A stretch of DNA of 64,000 nt, from the NCBI GenBank assembly GCA_964019135.1, contig OZ025248.1, forward strand, positions 42,277,670 through 42,341,669, given 5' to 3'. Positions 46,401 to 61,100 of this stretch are shown here, piece by piece (position 1 is the first letter of the stretch; each line of letters opens with the position of its first letter). The position numbers were made by a program, and so were the translations under genes. A model generated the notes under the pieces. The model did no database searches, had not been told where the DNA came from, and saw only the letters and a program-made list of their open reading frames with translations. Source of the DNA: Arenicola marina (taxonomy: Eukaryota; Annelida; Polychaeta; Arenicolidae).

Positions 46401-49400
46401 AAGGACTCACAATGAAGTGAGGGCGCCAGGACTTAAAGCGTGTGGTCACGACAAGGACTCACAATGATGTGAGGGCGCCAAAACTTGAGGCGTGTGGTGA
46501 CGACAAGGACTCACAATGAGGTGAGAGCGCCAGGACTTAAGGCGTGTGGTGACGACAAGGACTCACAATGAAGTGAGGGCGCCAGGACTTGAGGCGTGTG
46601 GTGACGACAAGGACTCACAATGAGGTGAGAACGCCAGGACTTAAGGCGTGTGGTGACGACAAGGACTCACAATGAAGTGAGGGCGCCAGGACTTGAGGCG
46701 TGTGGTGACGACAAGGACTCACAATGAGGTGAGAGCGCCAGGACTTAAGGCGTGTGGTGACGACAAGGACTCACAATGAAGTGAGGGCGCCAGGACTTGA
46801 GGCGTGTGGTGACGACAAGGACTCACAATGAGGTGAGAGCGCCAGGACTTAAGGCGTGTGGTGACGACAAGGACTCACAATGAAGTGAGGGCGCCAGGAC
46901 TTGAGGCGTGTGGTGACGAAAAGGACTCACAATGAAGTGAGGGCGCCAGGACTTGAGGCGTGTGGTGACGACAAGGACTCACAATGAAGTGAGGGCGCCA
47001 AGACTTGAGGCGTGTGGTGACGACAAGGACTCACAATGAAGTGAGGGCGCCAAGACTTGAGGCGTGTGGTGACGACAAGGACTCACAATGAAGTGAGGGC
47101 GCCAGGACTTGAGGCGTGTGGTGACGACAAGGACTCACAATGAAGTGAGGGCGCCAGGACTTGAGGCGTGTGGTGACGACAAGGACTCACAATGAAGTGA
47201 GGGCGCGAAGACTTGAGGCGTGTGGTGACGACAAGGACTCACAATGAAGTGAGGGCGCCAAGACTTGAGGCGTGTGGAGACGACAAGGACTCACAATCAA
47301 GTGAGGGCGCCAGGACTTGAGGCGTGTGGTGACGACAAGGACTCACAATGAAGTGAGGGCGCCAGGACTTGAGGCGTGTGGTGACGACAAGGACTCACAA
47401 TGAGGTGAGAGCGCCAGGACTTAAGGCGTGTGGTGACGACAAGGACTCACAATGAAGTGAGGGCGCCAGGACTTGAGGCGTGTGGTGACGACAAGGACTC
47501 ACAATGAAGTGAGGGCGCCAGGACTTGAGGCGTGTGGTGACGACAAGGACTCACAATGAAGTGAGGGCGCCAAGACTTGAGGCGTGTGGTGACGACAAGG
47601 ACTCACAATGAAGTGAGGGCGCCAAGACTTGAGGCGTGTGGTGACGACAAGGACTCACAATGAAGTGAGGGCGCCAGGACTTGAGGCGTGTGGTGACGAC
47701 AAGGACTCACAATGAAGTGAGGGCGCCAGGACTTGAGGCGTGTGGTGACGACAAGGACTCACAATGAAGTGAGGGCGCCAAGACTTGAGGCGTGTGGTGA
47801 CGACAAGGACTCACAATGAAGTGAGGGCGCCAAGACTTGAGGCGTGTGGAGACGACAAGGACTCACAATGAAGTGAGGGCGCCAGGACTTGAGGCGTGTG
47901 GTGACGACAAGGACTCACAATGAGGTGAGAGCGCCAGGACTTAAGGCGTGTGGTGTCGACAAGGACTCACAATGAAGTGAGGGCGCCAGGACTTGAGGCG
48001 TGTGGTGACGACAAGGACTCACAATGATGTGAGAGCGCCAGGACTTAAGGCGTGTGGTGACGACAAGGACTCACAATGAAGTGAGGGCGCCAGGACTTGA
48101 GGCGTGTGGTGACGACAAGGACTCACAATGAGGTGAGAGCGCCAGGACTTAAGGCGTGTGGTGACGACAAGGACTCACAATGAAGTGAGGGCGCCAGGAC
48201 TTGAGGCGTGTGGTGACGACAAGGACTCACAATGAAGTGAGGGCGCCAGGACTTGAGGCGTGTGGTGACGACAAGGACTCACAATGAAGTGAGGGCGCCA
48301 AGACTTGAGGCGTGTGGTGACGACAAGGACTCACAAAGAAGTGAGGGCGCCAAGACTTGAGGCGTGTGGTGACGACAAGGACTCACAATGAAGTGAGGGC
48401 GCCAGGACTTGAGGCGTGTGGTGACGACAAGGACTCACAATGAAGTGAGGGCGCCAAGACTTGAGGCGTGTGGTGACGACAAGGACTCACAATGAAGTGA
48501 GGGCGCCAGGACTTGAGGCGTGTGGCGACGACAAGGACTCACTATGATGTGAGGGCGCCAGGACTTGAGGCGTGTGGTGACGACAAGGACTCACAATGAA
48601 GTGAGGGCGCCAAGACTTGAGGCGTGTGGTGACGACAAGGACTCACAATGAAGTGAGGGCGCCAGGACTTGAGGCGTGTGGTGACGACAAGGACTCACAA
48701 TGAAGTGAGGGCGCCACGACTTGAGGCGCGTGGTGACGACAAGGACTCACAATGAAGTGAGGGCGCCAGGACTTGAGGCGTGTGGTGACGACAAGGACTC
48801 ACAATGAAGTGAGGGCGCCAGGACTTGAGGCGTGTGGTGACGACAAGGACTCACAATGAAGTGAGGGCGCCAGGACTTGAGGCGTGTGGTGACGACTAGG
48901 ACTCACAATGAAGTGAGCGCGCCAGGACTTGAGGCGTGTGGAGGCAACAAGGACTCACAATGAAGTGAGGGCGCCAGGACTTGAGGCGTGTGGTGACGAC
49001 AAGGACTCACAATGAAGTGAGGGCGCCAGGACCTGAGGCGTGTGGTGACGACAAGGACTCACAATGAAGTGAGGGCGCCACGACTTGAGGCGTGTGGTGA
49101 CGACAAGGACTCACAATGAAGTGAGGGCGCCAAGACTTGAGGCGTGTGGTGACGACAAGGAGTCACAATGAAGTGAGGGCGCCAGGACTTGAGGCGTGTG
49201 GTGACGACAAGGACTCACAATGAAGTGAGGGCGCCAGGACTTGAGGCGTGTGGTGACGACAAGGACTCACAATGAAGTGAGGGCGCCAGGACTTGAGGCG
49301 TGTGGTGACGACAAGGACTCACAATGAAGTGAGGGCGCCAGGACTTGAGGCGTGTGGTGACGACTAGGACTCACAATGAAGTGAGGGCGCCAGGACTTGA

Positions 49401-49701
49401 GGCGTGTGGAGGCAACAAGGACTCACAATGAAGTGAGGGCGCCAGGACTTGAGGCGTGTGGTGACGACAAGGACTCACAATGAAGTGAGGGCGCTAGGAC
49501 CTGAGGCGTGTGGTGACGACAAGGACTCACAATGAAGTGAGGGCGCCACGACTTGAGGCGTGTGGTGACGACAAGGAGTCACAATGAAGTGAGGGCGCCA
49601 CGACTTGAGGCGTGTGGTGACGACAAGGACTCACAATGAAGTGAGGGCGCCAGTACTTGAGGCGTGTGGTGACGACAAGGACTCACAATGAAGTGAGGGC
49701 G
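40446..49701. repeat. Tandem duplication of 4628 bp (89 units)
   Basis: Rare variants recur exactly 4628 bases apart: GGTTGTGATG at 40461 and 45089, GGTGTCG at 43324 and 47952, CACAAAG at 43704 and 48332, ACTATGAT at 43913 and 48541, and GTGAGCGCGCC near 44285 and 48913. Copy 1 is about 40446-45073 and copy 2 about 45074-49701. They diverge at GCCAGGAC against GCCACGAC after 49700. No difference was seen at the sites I compared. A partial third copy lies near 56090-58000 (GGTGTCG at 56844). Confidence 0.9.
41863..42260. repeat. Alternating 104-bp dimer within the 52-bp array
   Basis: Units with TGAGGTGAGAGCGCC and ACTTAAGG alternate with units with TGAAGTGAGGGCGCC and ACTTGAGG, giving a two-unit period. 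One dimer carries GAACGCC. The same pattern recurs in the 4628-bp copy (about 46490-46890) and near 56150-56350. Confidence 0.85.
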
Positions 49702-51794
49702 CCACGACTTGAGGCGTGCGGTGACGACAAGGTCTCACAATGAAGGGAGGGCGCCACGACTTGAGGCGTGTGGTGACGACAAGGACTCACAATGAAGTGC
49801 GGGCGCCACGACTTGAGGCGCGTGGTGACGACAAGGACTCACAATGAAGTGAGGGCGCCACGATTTGAGGCGTATGGTGACGACAAGGACTCACAACGAA
49901 GTGAGGGCGCCAGGACTTGAGGCGTGTGGTGACGACAAGGACTCACAATGAAGTGAGGGCGCCAGGACTTGAGGCGGGTTGTGACGACAAGGACTCACAA
50001 TGAAGTGAGGGCGCCAGGACTTGAGGCGTGTGGTGACGACAAGGAGTCACAATGAAGTGAGGGCGCCACGACTTGAGGCGTGTGGTGACGACAAGGACTC
50101 ACAATGAAGTGAGGGCGCCAGGACTTGAGGCATGTGGAGACGACAAGGACTCACAATGAAGTGAGGGCGCCAGGACTTGAGGCGTGTGGTGACGGCAAGG
50201 ACTCACAACGAAGTGAGGGCGCCAAGACCTGAGGCGTGTGGTGACGACAAGGACTCACAATGACGTGAGGGCGCCACGACTTGAGGCTTGTGGTGACGAC
50301 AAGGAGTCACAATGAAGTGAGGGCGCCAGGATCTGAGGCGTGTGGTGACGACAAGGACTCACAATGAAGTGATGGCGCCACGACTTGAGGCGTGTGGTGA
50401 CGACAAGGACTCACAATGAAGTGAGGGCGCCAGGACCTGAGGCGTGTGGTGACGACAAGGACTCACAATGAAGTGATGGCGCCACGACTTGAGGCGTGTG
50501 GTGACGACAAGGACTCACAATGAAGTGAGGGCGCCAGGACTTGAGGCGTGTGGTGACGACAAGGACTCACAATGAAGTGAGGGCGCCACGACTTGAGGCG
50601 TGTGGTGACGACAAGGACTCACAATGAAGTGAGGGCGCCAGGACTTGAGGCGTGTGGTGACGACAAGGACTCACAATGAAGTGAGGGCGCCAGGACTTGA
50701 GGCGTGTGGTGACGACAAGGACTCACAATGAAGTGAGGGCGCCAGGACTTGAGGCGTGTGGTGACGACAAGGACTCACAATGAAGTGCGGGCGCCACGAC
50801 TTGAGGCGTGTGGTGACGACAAGGTCTCACAATGAAGGGAGGGCGCCACGACTTGAGGCGTGTGGTGACGACAAGGACTCACAATGAAGTGCGGGCGCCA
50901 CGACTTGAGGCGCGTGGTGACGACAAGGACTCACAATGAAGTGAGGGCGCCACGATTTGAGGCGTATGGTGACGACAAGGACTCACAACGAAGTGAGGGC
51001 GCCAGGACTTGAGGCGTGTGGTGACGACAAGGAGTCTCAATGAAGTGAGGGCGCCAGGACTTGAGGCGTGTGGTGACGACAAGGACTCACAATGAAGTGA
51101 GGGCGCCACGACTTGAGGCGTGTGGTGACGACAAGGAGTCACAATGAAATGAGGGCGCCAGGACTTGAGGCGTGTGGTGACGACAAGGACTCACAATGAA
51201 GTGAGGGCGCCACGACTTGAGGCGTGTGGTGACGACAAGGATTCACAATGAAGTGAGGGCGCCACGACTTGAGGCGTGTGGTGACGGCAAGGACTCACTA
51301 TGAAGTGAGGGCGCCAGGACTCGAGGCGTGTGGTGACGAAAAGAACTCCCAATGAAGTGAGGGCGCCACGACTTGAGGCGTGTGGTGACGACAAGGACTC
51401 ACAATGAAGTGAGGGCGCCAACACTTGAGGCGTGTGATGACGACAAGGACTCACAATGAAGTGAGGGCGCCAAGATTTGAGGCGTGTGGTGACGACAAGG
51501 ACTCACAATGAGGTGAAGGCGCCAGGACTTGAGGTGTGTGGTGACGACAAGGACTCACAATGAAGTGAGGGAGTCAGGACTTGAGGCGTGTGGTGACGAC
51601 AAGGGCTCACAATGATGTGAGGGCGCCAGGACTTAAGGTGTGTGGTGACGACAAGGACTCACAATGATGTGAGGGCGCCAGGACTTGAGGCGTGTGGTGA
51701 CGACAAGGACTCACAATGAGGTGAGAGCGCCAGGACTTAAGGCGTGTGGTGACGACAAGGACTCACAATGAAGTGAGGGCGCCAGGACTTAAGG

Positions 51795-54700
51795 CGTGTG
51801 GTGACGACAAGGACTCACAATGATGTGAGGGCGCCAGGACTTGAGGCGTGTGATGACGACAAGGACTCACAATGAAGTAAGGGCGCCAGTACTTGAGGCG
51901 TGTGGTGACGACAAGGACCCACAATGAAGTGAGGGCGCCAAGACTTGAGGCGTGTGGTGACGACAAGGACTCACTATGAAGTGAGGGCGCCAGGACTTGA
52001 GGCGTGTGGTGACGAAAAGAACTCCCAATGAAGTGAGGGCGCCACGACTTGAGGCGTGTGGTGACGACAAGGACTCACAATGAAGTGAGGGCGCCAACAC
52101 TTGAGGCGTGTGATGACGACAAGGACTCACAATGAAGTGAGGGCGCCACGACTTGACGCGTGTGGTGACGACAAGGACTCACAATGAAGTGAGGGCGCCA
52201 AGACTTGAGGCGTGTGATGACGACAAGGACTCACAATGAAGTGAGGGCGCCAGTACTTGAGGCGTGTTGTGACGACAAGGACTCACAATGAAGTGAGGGC
52301 GCCACGACTTGAGGCGTGCGGTGACGACAAGGACTCACAATGAAGTGAGGGCGCCACGACTTGAGGCGGGTTGTGACGACAAGGACTCACAATGAAGTGA
52401 GGGCGCCAGGACTTGAGGCGTGTGGTGACGACAAGGACTCACAATGAAGTGAGGGCGCCAGGACTTGAGGCGTGTGGTGACGACAAGGACTCACAATGAA
52501 GTGAGGGCGCCAGTACTCGGGGCGTCTGGTGACGACAGGGACTCACAATGATGTGAGGGCGCCAGGACTCGAGGCGTGTGGTGACGACAAGGACTCATAA
52601 TGAAGTGAGGGCGCCACGACTTGAGGCGTGTGGTGACGACAAGGACTCACAATGAAGTGAGGGCGCCAGGACTTGAGGCGTGTGGTGACGACAAGGACTC
52701 ACAATGATGTGAGGGCGCCAAGACTCGAGGCGTGTGGTGACGACAAGGACTCACAATGAAGTGAGGGCGCCACGACTTGAGGCGTGTGGTGACGACAAGG
52801 ACTCATAATGAAGTGAGGGCGCCACGACTTGAGGCGTGTGGTGACGACAAGGACTCACAATGATGTGAGGGCGCCAGTACTCCAGGCGGGTGGTGACGAC
52901 AAGGACTCACAATGATGTGAGGGCGCCAGGACTCGAGGCGGGTGGTGACGACAAGGACTCACAATGATGTGAGGGCGCCAAGACTCGAGGCGTGTGGTGA
53001 CGACAAGGACTCATAATGAAGTGAGGGCGCCAAGACTCGAGGTGTGAGGTGACGACAAGGACTCACAATGAAGTGAGGGCGCCAGGACTCGAGGCGTGTG
53101 GTGACGACAAGGACTCATAATGAAGTGAGGGCGCCAGGACTCGAGGCGGGTGGTGACGACAAGGACTCATAATGAAGTGAGGGCGCCAGGACTCGAGGCG
53201 TGTGGTGACGACAAGGACTCACAATGAAGTGAGGGCGCCACGACTTGAGGCGTGTGGTGACGACAAGGACTCACAATGATGTGAGGGCGCCAGTACTCGG
53301 GGCGTCTGGTGACGACAGGGACTCACAATGATGTGAGGGCGCCAGGACTCGAGGCGTGTGGTGACGACAAGGACTCACAATGATGTGAGGGCGCCAAGAC
53401 TCGAGGCGTGTGGTGACGACAAGGACTCACAATGAAGTGAGGGCGCCAGGACTCGAGGCGTGTGGTGACGACAAGGACTCACAATGATGTGAGGGCGCCA
53501 GGACTTGAGGCGTGTGATGACGACAAGGACTCACAATGAAGTTAGGGCGCCAGTACTTGAGGCGTGTGGTGACGACAAGGACCCACAATGAAGTGAGGGC
53601 GCCAAGACTTGAGGCGTGTGGTGACGACAAGGACTCACTATGAAGTGAGGGCGCCAGGACTTGAGGCGTGTGGTGACGAAAAGAACTCCCAATGAAGTGA
53701 GGGCGCCACGACTTGAGGCGTGTGGTGACGACAAGGACTCACAATGAAGTGAGGGCGCCAACACTTGAGGCGTGTGATGACGACAAGGACTCACAATGAA
53801 GTGAGGGCGCCACGACTTGACGCGTGTGGTGACGACAAGGACTCACAATGAAGTGAGGGCGCCAAGACTTGAGGCGTGTGATGACGACAAGGACTCACAA
53901 TGAAGTGAGGGCGCCAGTACTTGAGGCGTGTTGTGACGACAAGGACTCACAATGAAGTGAGGGCGCCACGACTTGAGGCGTGCGGTGACGACAAGGACTC
54001 ACAATGAAGTGAGGGCGCCACGACTTGAGGCGGGTTGTGACGACAAGGACTCACAATGAAGTGAGGGCGCCAGGACTTGAGGCGTGTGGTGACGACAAGG
54101 AGTCACAATGAAGTGAGGGCGCCAGGACTTGAGGCGTGTGGTGACGACAAGGACTCACAATGAAGTGAGGGCGCCAGTACTCGGGGCGTCTGGTGACGAC
54201 AGGGACTCACAATGATGTGAGGGCGCCAGGACTCGAGGCGTGTGGTGACGACAAGGACTCATAATGAAGTGAGGGCGCCACGACTTGAGGCGTGTGGTGA
54301 CGACAAGGACTCACAATGAAGTGAGGGCGCCAGGACTTGAGGCGTGTGGTGACGACAAGGACTCACAATGATGTGAGGGCGCCAAGACTCGAGGCGTGTG
54401 GTGACGACAAGGACTCACAATGAAGTGAGGGCGCCACGACTTGAGGCGTGTGGTGACGACAAGGACTCATAATGAAGTGAGGGCGCCAGGACTTAAGGCG
54501 TGTGGTGACGACAAGGACTCACAATGATGTGAGGGCGCCAGTACTCCAGGCGGGTGGTGACGACAAGGACTCACAATGATGTAAGGGCGCCAGGACTCGA
54601 GGCGGGTGGTGACGACAAGGACTCACAATGATGTGAGGGCGCCAAGACTCGAGGCGTGTGGTGACGACAAGGACTCATAATGAAGTGAGGGCGCCAAGAC

Positions 54701-55122
54701 TCGAGGTGTGAGGTGACGACAAGGACTCACAATGAAGTGAGGGCGCCAGGACTCGAGGCGTGTGGTGACGACAAGGACTCATAATGAAGTGAGGGCGCCA
54801 GGACTCGAGGCGGGTGGTGACGACAAGGACTCATAATGAAGTGAGGGCGCCAGGACTCGAGGCGTGTGGTGACGACAAGGACTCACAATGAAGTGAGGGC
54901 GCCACGACTTGAGGCGTGTGGTGACGACAAGGACTCACAATGATGTGAGGGCGCCAGTACTCGGGGCGTCTGGTGACGACAGGGACTCACAATGATGTGA
55001 GGGCGCCAGGACTCGAGGCGTGTGGTGACGACAAGGACTCACAATGATGTGAGGGCGCCAAGACTCGAGGCGTGTGGTGACGACAAGGACTCACAATGAA
55101 GTGAGGGCGCCAGGACTCGAGG
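51795..55122. repeat. Tandem duplication of 1664 bp (32 units)
   Basis: GTACTCGGGGCGTCTGG occurs at 52513 and 54177 and again at 53293 and 54957; TCCAGGCGGG at 52881 and 54545; TTGAGGCGTGTGATGACG at 51841 and 53505. All are offset by 1664. The match begins near 51795, and copy 2 ends near 55160, where TTGAGG becomes TCGAGG. Confidence 0.87.
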
Positions 55123-58100
55123 CGTGTGGTGACGACAAGGACTCACAATGATGTGAGGGCGCCAAGACTCGAGGCGTGTGGTGACGACAAGGACTCACAA
55201 TGAAGTGAGGGCGCCAGTACTCGAGGCGTGTGGTGACGACAAGGACTCACAATGAAGTGAGGGCGCCAGGACTCGAGGCGTGTGGTGACGACAAGGACTC
55301 ACAATGATGTGAGGGCGCCAGGACTCGAGGCGTGTGGTGACGACAAGGACTCACAATGATGTGAGGGCGCCAGTACTCGGGGCGTCTGGTGACGACAGGG
55401 ACTCACAATGATGTGAGGGCGCCAGGACTCGAGGCGTGTGGTGACGACAAGGACTCACAATGATGTGAGGGCGCCAAGACTCGAGGCGTGTGGTGACGAC
55501 AAGGACTCACAATGAAGTGAGGGCGCCAGGACTCGAGGCGTGTGGTGACGACAAGGACTCACAATGATGTGAGGGCGCCAAGACTCGAGGCGTGTGGTGA
55601 CGACAAGGACTCACAATGAAGTGAGGGCGCCAGTACTCGAGGCGTGTGGTGACGACAAGGACTCACAATGAAGTGAGGGCGCCAGGACTCGAGGCGTGTG
55701 GTGACGACAAGGACTCACAATGATGTGAGGGCGCCAGGACTCGAGGCGTGTGGTGACGACAAGGACTCACAATGATGTGAGGGCGCCAAGACTCGAGGCG
55801 TGTGGTGACGACAAGGACTCACAATGAAGTGAGGGCGCCAGGACTCGAGGCGTGTGGTGACGACAAGGACTCACAATGATGTGAGGGCGCCAAGACTCGA
55901 GGCGTGTGGTGACGACAAGGACTCACAATGAAGTGAGGGCGCCAGTACTCGAGGCGTGTGGTGACGACAAGGACTCACAATGAAGTGAGGGCGCCAGGAC
56001 TCGAGGCGTGTGGTGACGACAAGGACTCACAATGATGTGAGGGCGCCAAGACTCGAGGCGTGTGGTGACGACAAGGACTCACAATGATGTGAGGGCGCCA
56101 AGACTTGAGGCGTGTGGTGACGACAAGGACTCACAATGAAGTGAGGGCGCCAGGACTTGAGGCGTGTGGTGACGACAAGGACTCACAATGAGGTGAGAGC
56201 GCCAGGACTTAAGGCGTGTGGTGACGACAAGGACTCACAATGAAGTGAGGGCGCCAGGACTTGAGGCGTGTGGTGACGACAAGGACTCACAATGAGGTGA
56301 GAGCGCCAGGACTTAAGGCGTGTGGTGACGACAAGGACTCACAATGAAGTGAGGGCGCCAGGACTTGAGGCGTGTGGTGACGACAAGGACTCACAATGAA
56401 GTGAGGGCGCCAGGACTTGAGGCGTGTGGTGACGACAAGGACTCACAATGAAGTGAGGGCGCCAAGACTTGAGGCGTGTGGTGACGACAAGGACTCACAA
56501 TGAAGTGAGGGCGCCAAGACTTGAGGCGTGTGGTGACGACAAGGATTCACAATGAAGTGAGGGCGCCAGGACTTGAGGCGTGTGGTGACGACAAGGACTC
56601 GCAATGAAGTGAGGGCGCCAGGACTTGAGGCGTGTGGTGACGACAAGGACTCACAATGAAGTGAGGGCGCCAAGACTTGAGGCGTGTGGTGACGACAAGG
56701 ACTCACAATGAAGTGAGGGCGCCAAGACTTGAGGCGTGTGGTGACGACAAGGACTCACAATGAAGTGAGGGCGCCAGGACTTGAGGCGTGTGGTGACGAC
56801 AAGGACTCACAATGAGGTGAGAGCGCCAGGACTTAAGGCGTGTGGTGTCGACAAGGACTCACAATGAAGTGAGGGCGCCAGGACTTGAGGCGTGTGGTGA
56901 CGACAAGGACTCACAATGATGTGAGAGCGCCAGGACTTAAGGCGTGTGGTGACGACAAGGACTCACAATGAAGTGAGGGCGCCAGGACTTGAGGCGTGTG
57001 GTGACGACAAGGACTCACAATGAGGTGAGAGCGCCAGGACTTAAGGCGTGTGGTGACGACAAGGACTCACAATGAAGTGAGGGCGCCAGGACTTGAGGCG
57101 TGTGGTGACGACAAGGACTCACAATGAAGTGAGGGCGCCAAGACTTGAGGCGTGTGGTGACGACACGGACTCACAATGAAGTGAGGGCGCCAAGACTTGA
57201 GGCGTGTGGTGACGACAAGGACTCACAATGAAGTGAGGGCGCCAGGACTTGAGGCGTGTGGTGACGACAAGGACTCACAATGAAGTGAGGGCGCCAAGAC
57301 TTGAGGCGTGTGGTGACGACAAGGACTCACAATGAAGTGAGGGCGCCAGGACTTGAGGCGTGTGGTGACGACAAGGACTCACTATGATGTGGGGGCGCCA
57401 GGACTTGAGGCGTGTGGTGACGACAAGGACTCACAATGAAGTGAGGGCGCCAAGACTTGAGGCGTGTGGTGACGACAAGGACTCACAATGAAGTGAGGGC
57501 GCCAGGACTTGAGGCGTGTGGTGACGACAAGGACTCACAATGAAGTGAGGGCGCCACGACTTGAGGCGCGTTGTGACGACAAGGACTCACAATGAAGTGA
57601 GGGCGCCAGGACTTAAGGCGTGTGGTGAGGACAAGGACTCACAATGAAGTGAGGGCGCCAGGACTTGAGGCGTGTGGTGACGACAAGGACTCACAATGAA
57701 GTGAGGGCGCCAGGACTTGAGGCGTGTGGTGACGACTAGGACTCACAATGAAGTGAGGGCGCCAGGACTTGAGGCGTGTGGAGGCAACAAGGACTCACAA
57801 TGAAGTGAGGGCGCCAGGACTTGAGGCGTGTGGTGACGACAAGGACTCACAATGAAGTGAGGGCGCCAGTACCTGAGGCGTGTGGTGACGACAAGGACTC
57901 ACAATGAAGTGAGGGCGCCACGACTTGAGGCGTGTGGTGACGACAAGGAGTCACTATGAAGTGAGGGCGCCACGACTTGAGGCGTGTGGTGACGACAAGG
58001 ACTCACAATGAAGTGAGGGCGCCAGTACTTGAGGCGTGTGGTGACGACGAGGAGTCACAATGAAGTGAGGGCGCCAGGACTTGAGGCGTGTGGTGACGAC

Positions 58101-61100
58101 AAGGACTCACAATGAAGTGAGGGCGCCACGACTTGAGGCGCGTGGTGACGACAAGGACTCACAATGAAGTGAGGGCGCCAGGACTTGAGGCGTGTGGTGA
58201 CGACAAGGACTCACAATGAAGTGAGGGCGCCAGGACTTGAGGCGTGTGGTGACGACAAGGACTCACAATGAAGTGAGGGCGCCAGGACTTGAGGCGTGTG
58301 GTGACGACTAGGACTCACAATGAAGTGAGGGCGCCAGGACTTGAGGCGTGTGGAGGCAACAAGGACTCACAATGAAGTGAGGGCGCAAGGACTTGAGGCG
58401 TGTGGTGACGACAAGGACTCACAATGAAGTGAGGGCGCCAGGACCTGAGGCGTGTGGTGACGACAAGAACTCACAATGAAGTGAGGGCGCCACGACTTGA
58501 GGCGTGTGGTGACGACAAGGAGTCACAATGAAGTGAGGGCGCCACGACTTGAGGCGTGTGGTGACGACAAGGACTCACAACGAAGTGAGGGCGCCAGTAC
58601 TTGAGGCGTGTGGTGACGACAAGGACTCACAATGAAGTGAGGGCGCAAGGACTTGAGGCGTGTGGTGACGACAAGGACTCACAATGAAGTGAGGGCGCCA
58701 GGACCTGAGGCGTGTGGTGACGACAAGAACTCACAATGAAGTGAGGGCGCCACGACTTGAGGCGTGTGGTGACGACAAGGAGTCACAATGAAGTGAGGGC
58801 GCCACGACTTGAGGCGTGTGGTGACGACAAGGGCTCACAACGAAGTGAGGGCGCCAGTACTTGAGGCGTGTGGTGACGACAAGGACTCACAATGAAGTGA
58901 GGGCGCCACGACTTGAGGCCTGTGGTGACGACAAGGTCTCACAATGAAGGGAGGGCGCCACGACTTGAGGCGTGTGGTGACGACAAGGACTCACAATGAA
59001 GTGCGGGCGCTACGACTTGAGGCGCGTGGTGACGACAAGGACTCACAATGAAGTGAGGGCGCCACGATTTGAGGCGTATGGTGACGACAAGGACTCACAA
59101 CGAAGTGAGGGCGCCAGGACTTGAGGCGTGTGGTGACGACAAGGACTCACAATGAAGTGAGGGCGCCAGGACTTGAGGCGGGTTGTGACGACAAGGACTC
59201 ACAATGAAGTGAGGGCGCCAGGACTTGAGGCCTGTGGTGACGACAAGGACTCACAATGAAGTGAGGGCGCCACGACTTGAGGCGTGTGGTGACGACAAGG
59301 AGTCACAATGAAGTGAGGGCGCCACGACTTGAGGCGTGTGGTGACGACAAGGACTCACAATGAAGTGAGGGCGCCAGGACTTGAGGCATGTGGAGACAAC
59401 AAGGACTCACAATGAAGTGAGGGCGCCAGGACTTGAGGCGTGTGGTGACGGCAAGGACTCAAACGAAGTGAGGGCGCCAAGACCTGAGGCGTGTGGTGAC
59501 GACAAGGACTCACAATGACGTGAGGGCGCCACGACTTGAGGCTTGTGGTGACGACAAGGAGTCACAATGAAGTGAGGGCGCCAGGACCTGAGGCGTGTGG
59601 TGACGACAAGGACTCACAATGAAGTGATGGCGCCACGACTTGAGGCGTGTGGTGACGACAAGGAGTCACAATGAAGTGAGGGCGCCACGACTTGAGGCGT
59701 GTGGTGACGACAAGGACTCACAATGAAGTGAGGGCGCCACGACTTGAGGCGTGTGGTGACGACAAGGACTCACAATGAAGTGAGGGCGCCAGGACTTGAG
59801 GCGTGTGGTGACGACAAGGAGTCACATTGAAGTGAGGGCGCCAGGACTTGAGGCGTGTGGTGACGACAAGGACTCACAATGAAGTGAGGGCGCCACGACT
59901 TGAGGGGTGTGGTGACGACAAGGTCTCACAATGAAGGGAGGGCGCCACGACTTGAGGCGTGTGGTGACGACAAGGACTCACAATGAAGTGCGGGCGCCAC
60001 GACTTGAGGCGCGTGGTGACGACAAGGACTCACAATGAAGTGAGGGCGCCACGATTTGAGGCGTATGGTGATGACAAGGACTCACAACGAAGTGAGGGCG
60101 CCAGGACTTGAGGCGTGTGGTGACGACAAGGACTCACAATGAAGTGAGGGCGCCAGGACTTGAGGCGGGTTGTGACGACAAGGAGTCACAATGAAGTGAG
60201 GGCGCCAGGACTTGAGGCCTGTGGTGACGACAAGGACTCACTATGAAGTGAGGGCGCCACGACTTGAGGCGTGTGGTGACGACAAGGAGTCACAATGAAG
60301 TGAGGGCGCCACGATTTGAGGCGTATGGTGACGACAAGGACTCACAATGAAGTGAGGGCGCCAGGACTTGAGGCGTGTGGTGACGACAAGGACTCACAAT
60401 GAAGTGAGGGCGCCACGACTTGAGGCGTGTGGTGACGACAAGGACTCACAATGAAGTGAGGGCGCCACGACTTGACCGTGTGGTGACGACAAGGAGTCTC
60501 AATGAAGTGAGGGCGCCAGTACTTGAGGCGTGTGGTGACAAGGACTCACAATGAAGTGAGGACGCCACGACTTGAGGCGTGTGGTGACGACAAGGACTCA
60601 CAATGAAGTGAGGGCGCTAGGACTTGAGGCATGTGGAGACGACAAGGACTCACAATGAAGTGAGGGCGCCAGGACTTGAGGCGTGTGGTGACGGCAAAGA
60701 CTCACAATGAGGTGAGGGCGCCAAGACCTGAGGCGTGTGGTGACGACAAGGACTCACAATGAAGTGAGGGCGCTAGGACTTGAGGCGTGTGGTGACGACA
60801 AGGACTCACAATGAAGTGAGGGCGCCAGGACTTGAGGCGTGTGGTGACGACAAGGAGTCACAATGAAATGAGGGCGCCAGGACTTGAGGCGTGTGGTGAC
60901 GACAAGGACTCACAATGAAGTGAGGGCGCCACGACTTGAGGCGTGTGGTGACGACAAGGACTCACAATGAAGTGAGGGCGCCACGACTTGAGGCGTGTGG
61001 TGACGACAAGGAGTCTCAATGAAGTGAGGGCGCCAGTACTTGAGGCGTGTGGTGACAAGGACTCACAATGAAGTGAGGACGCCACGACTTGAGGCGTGTG

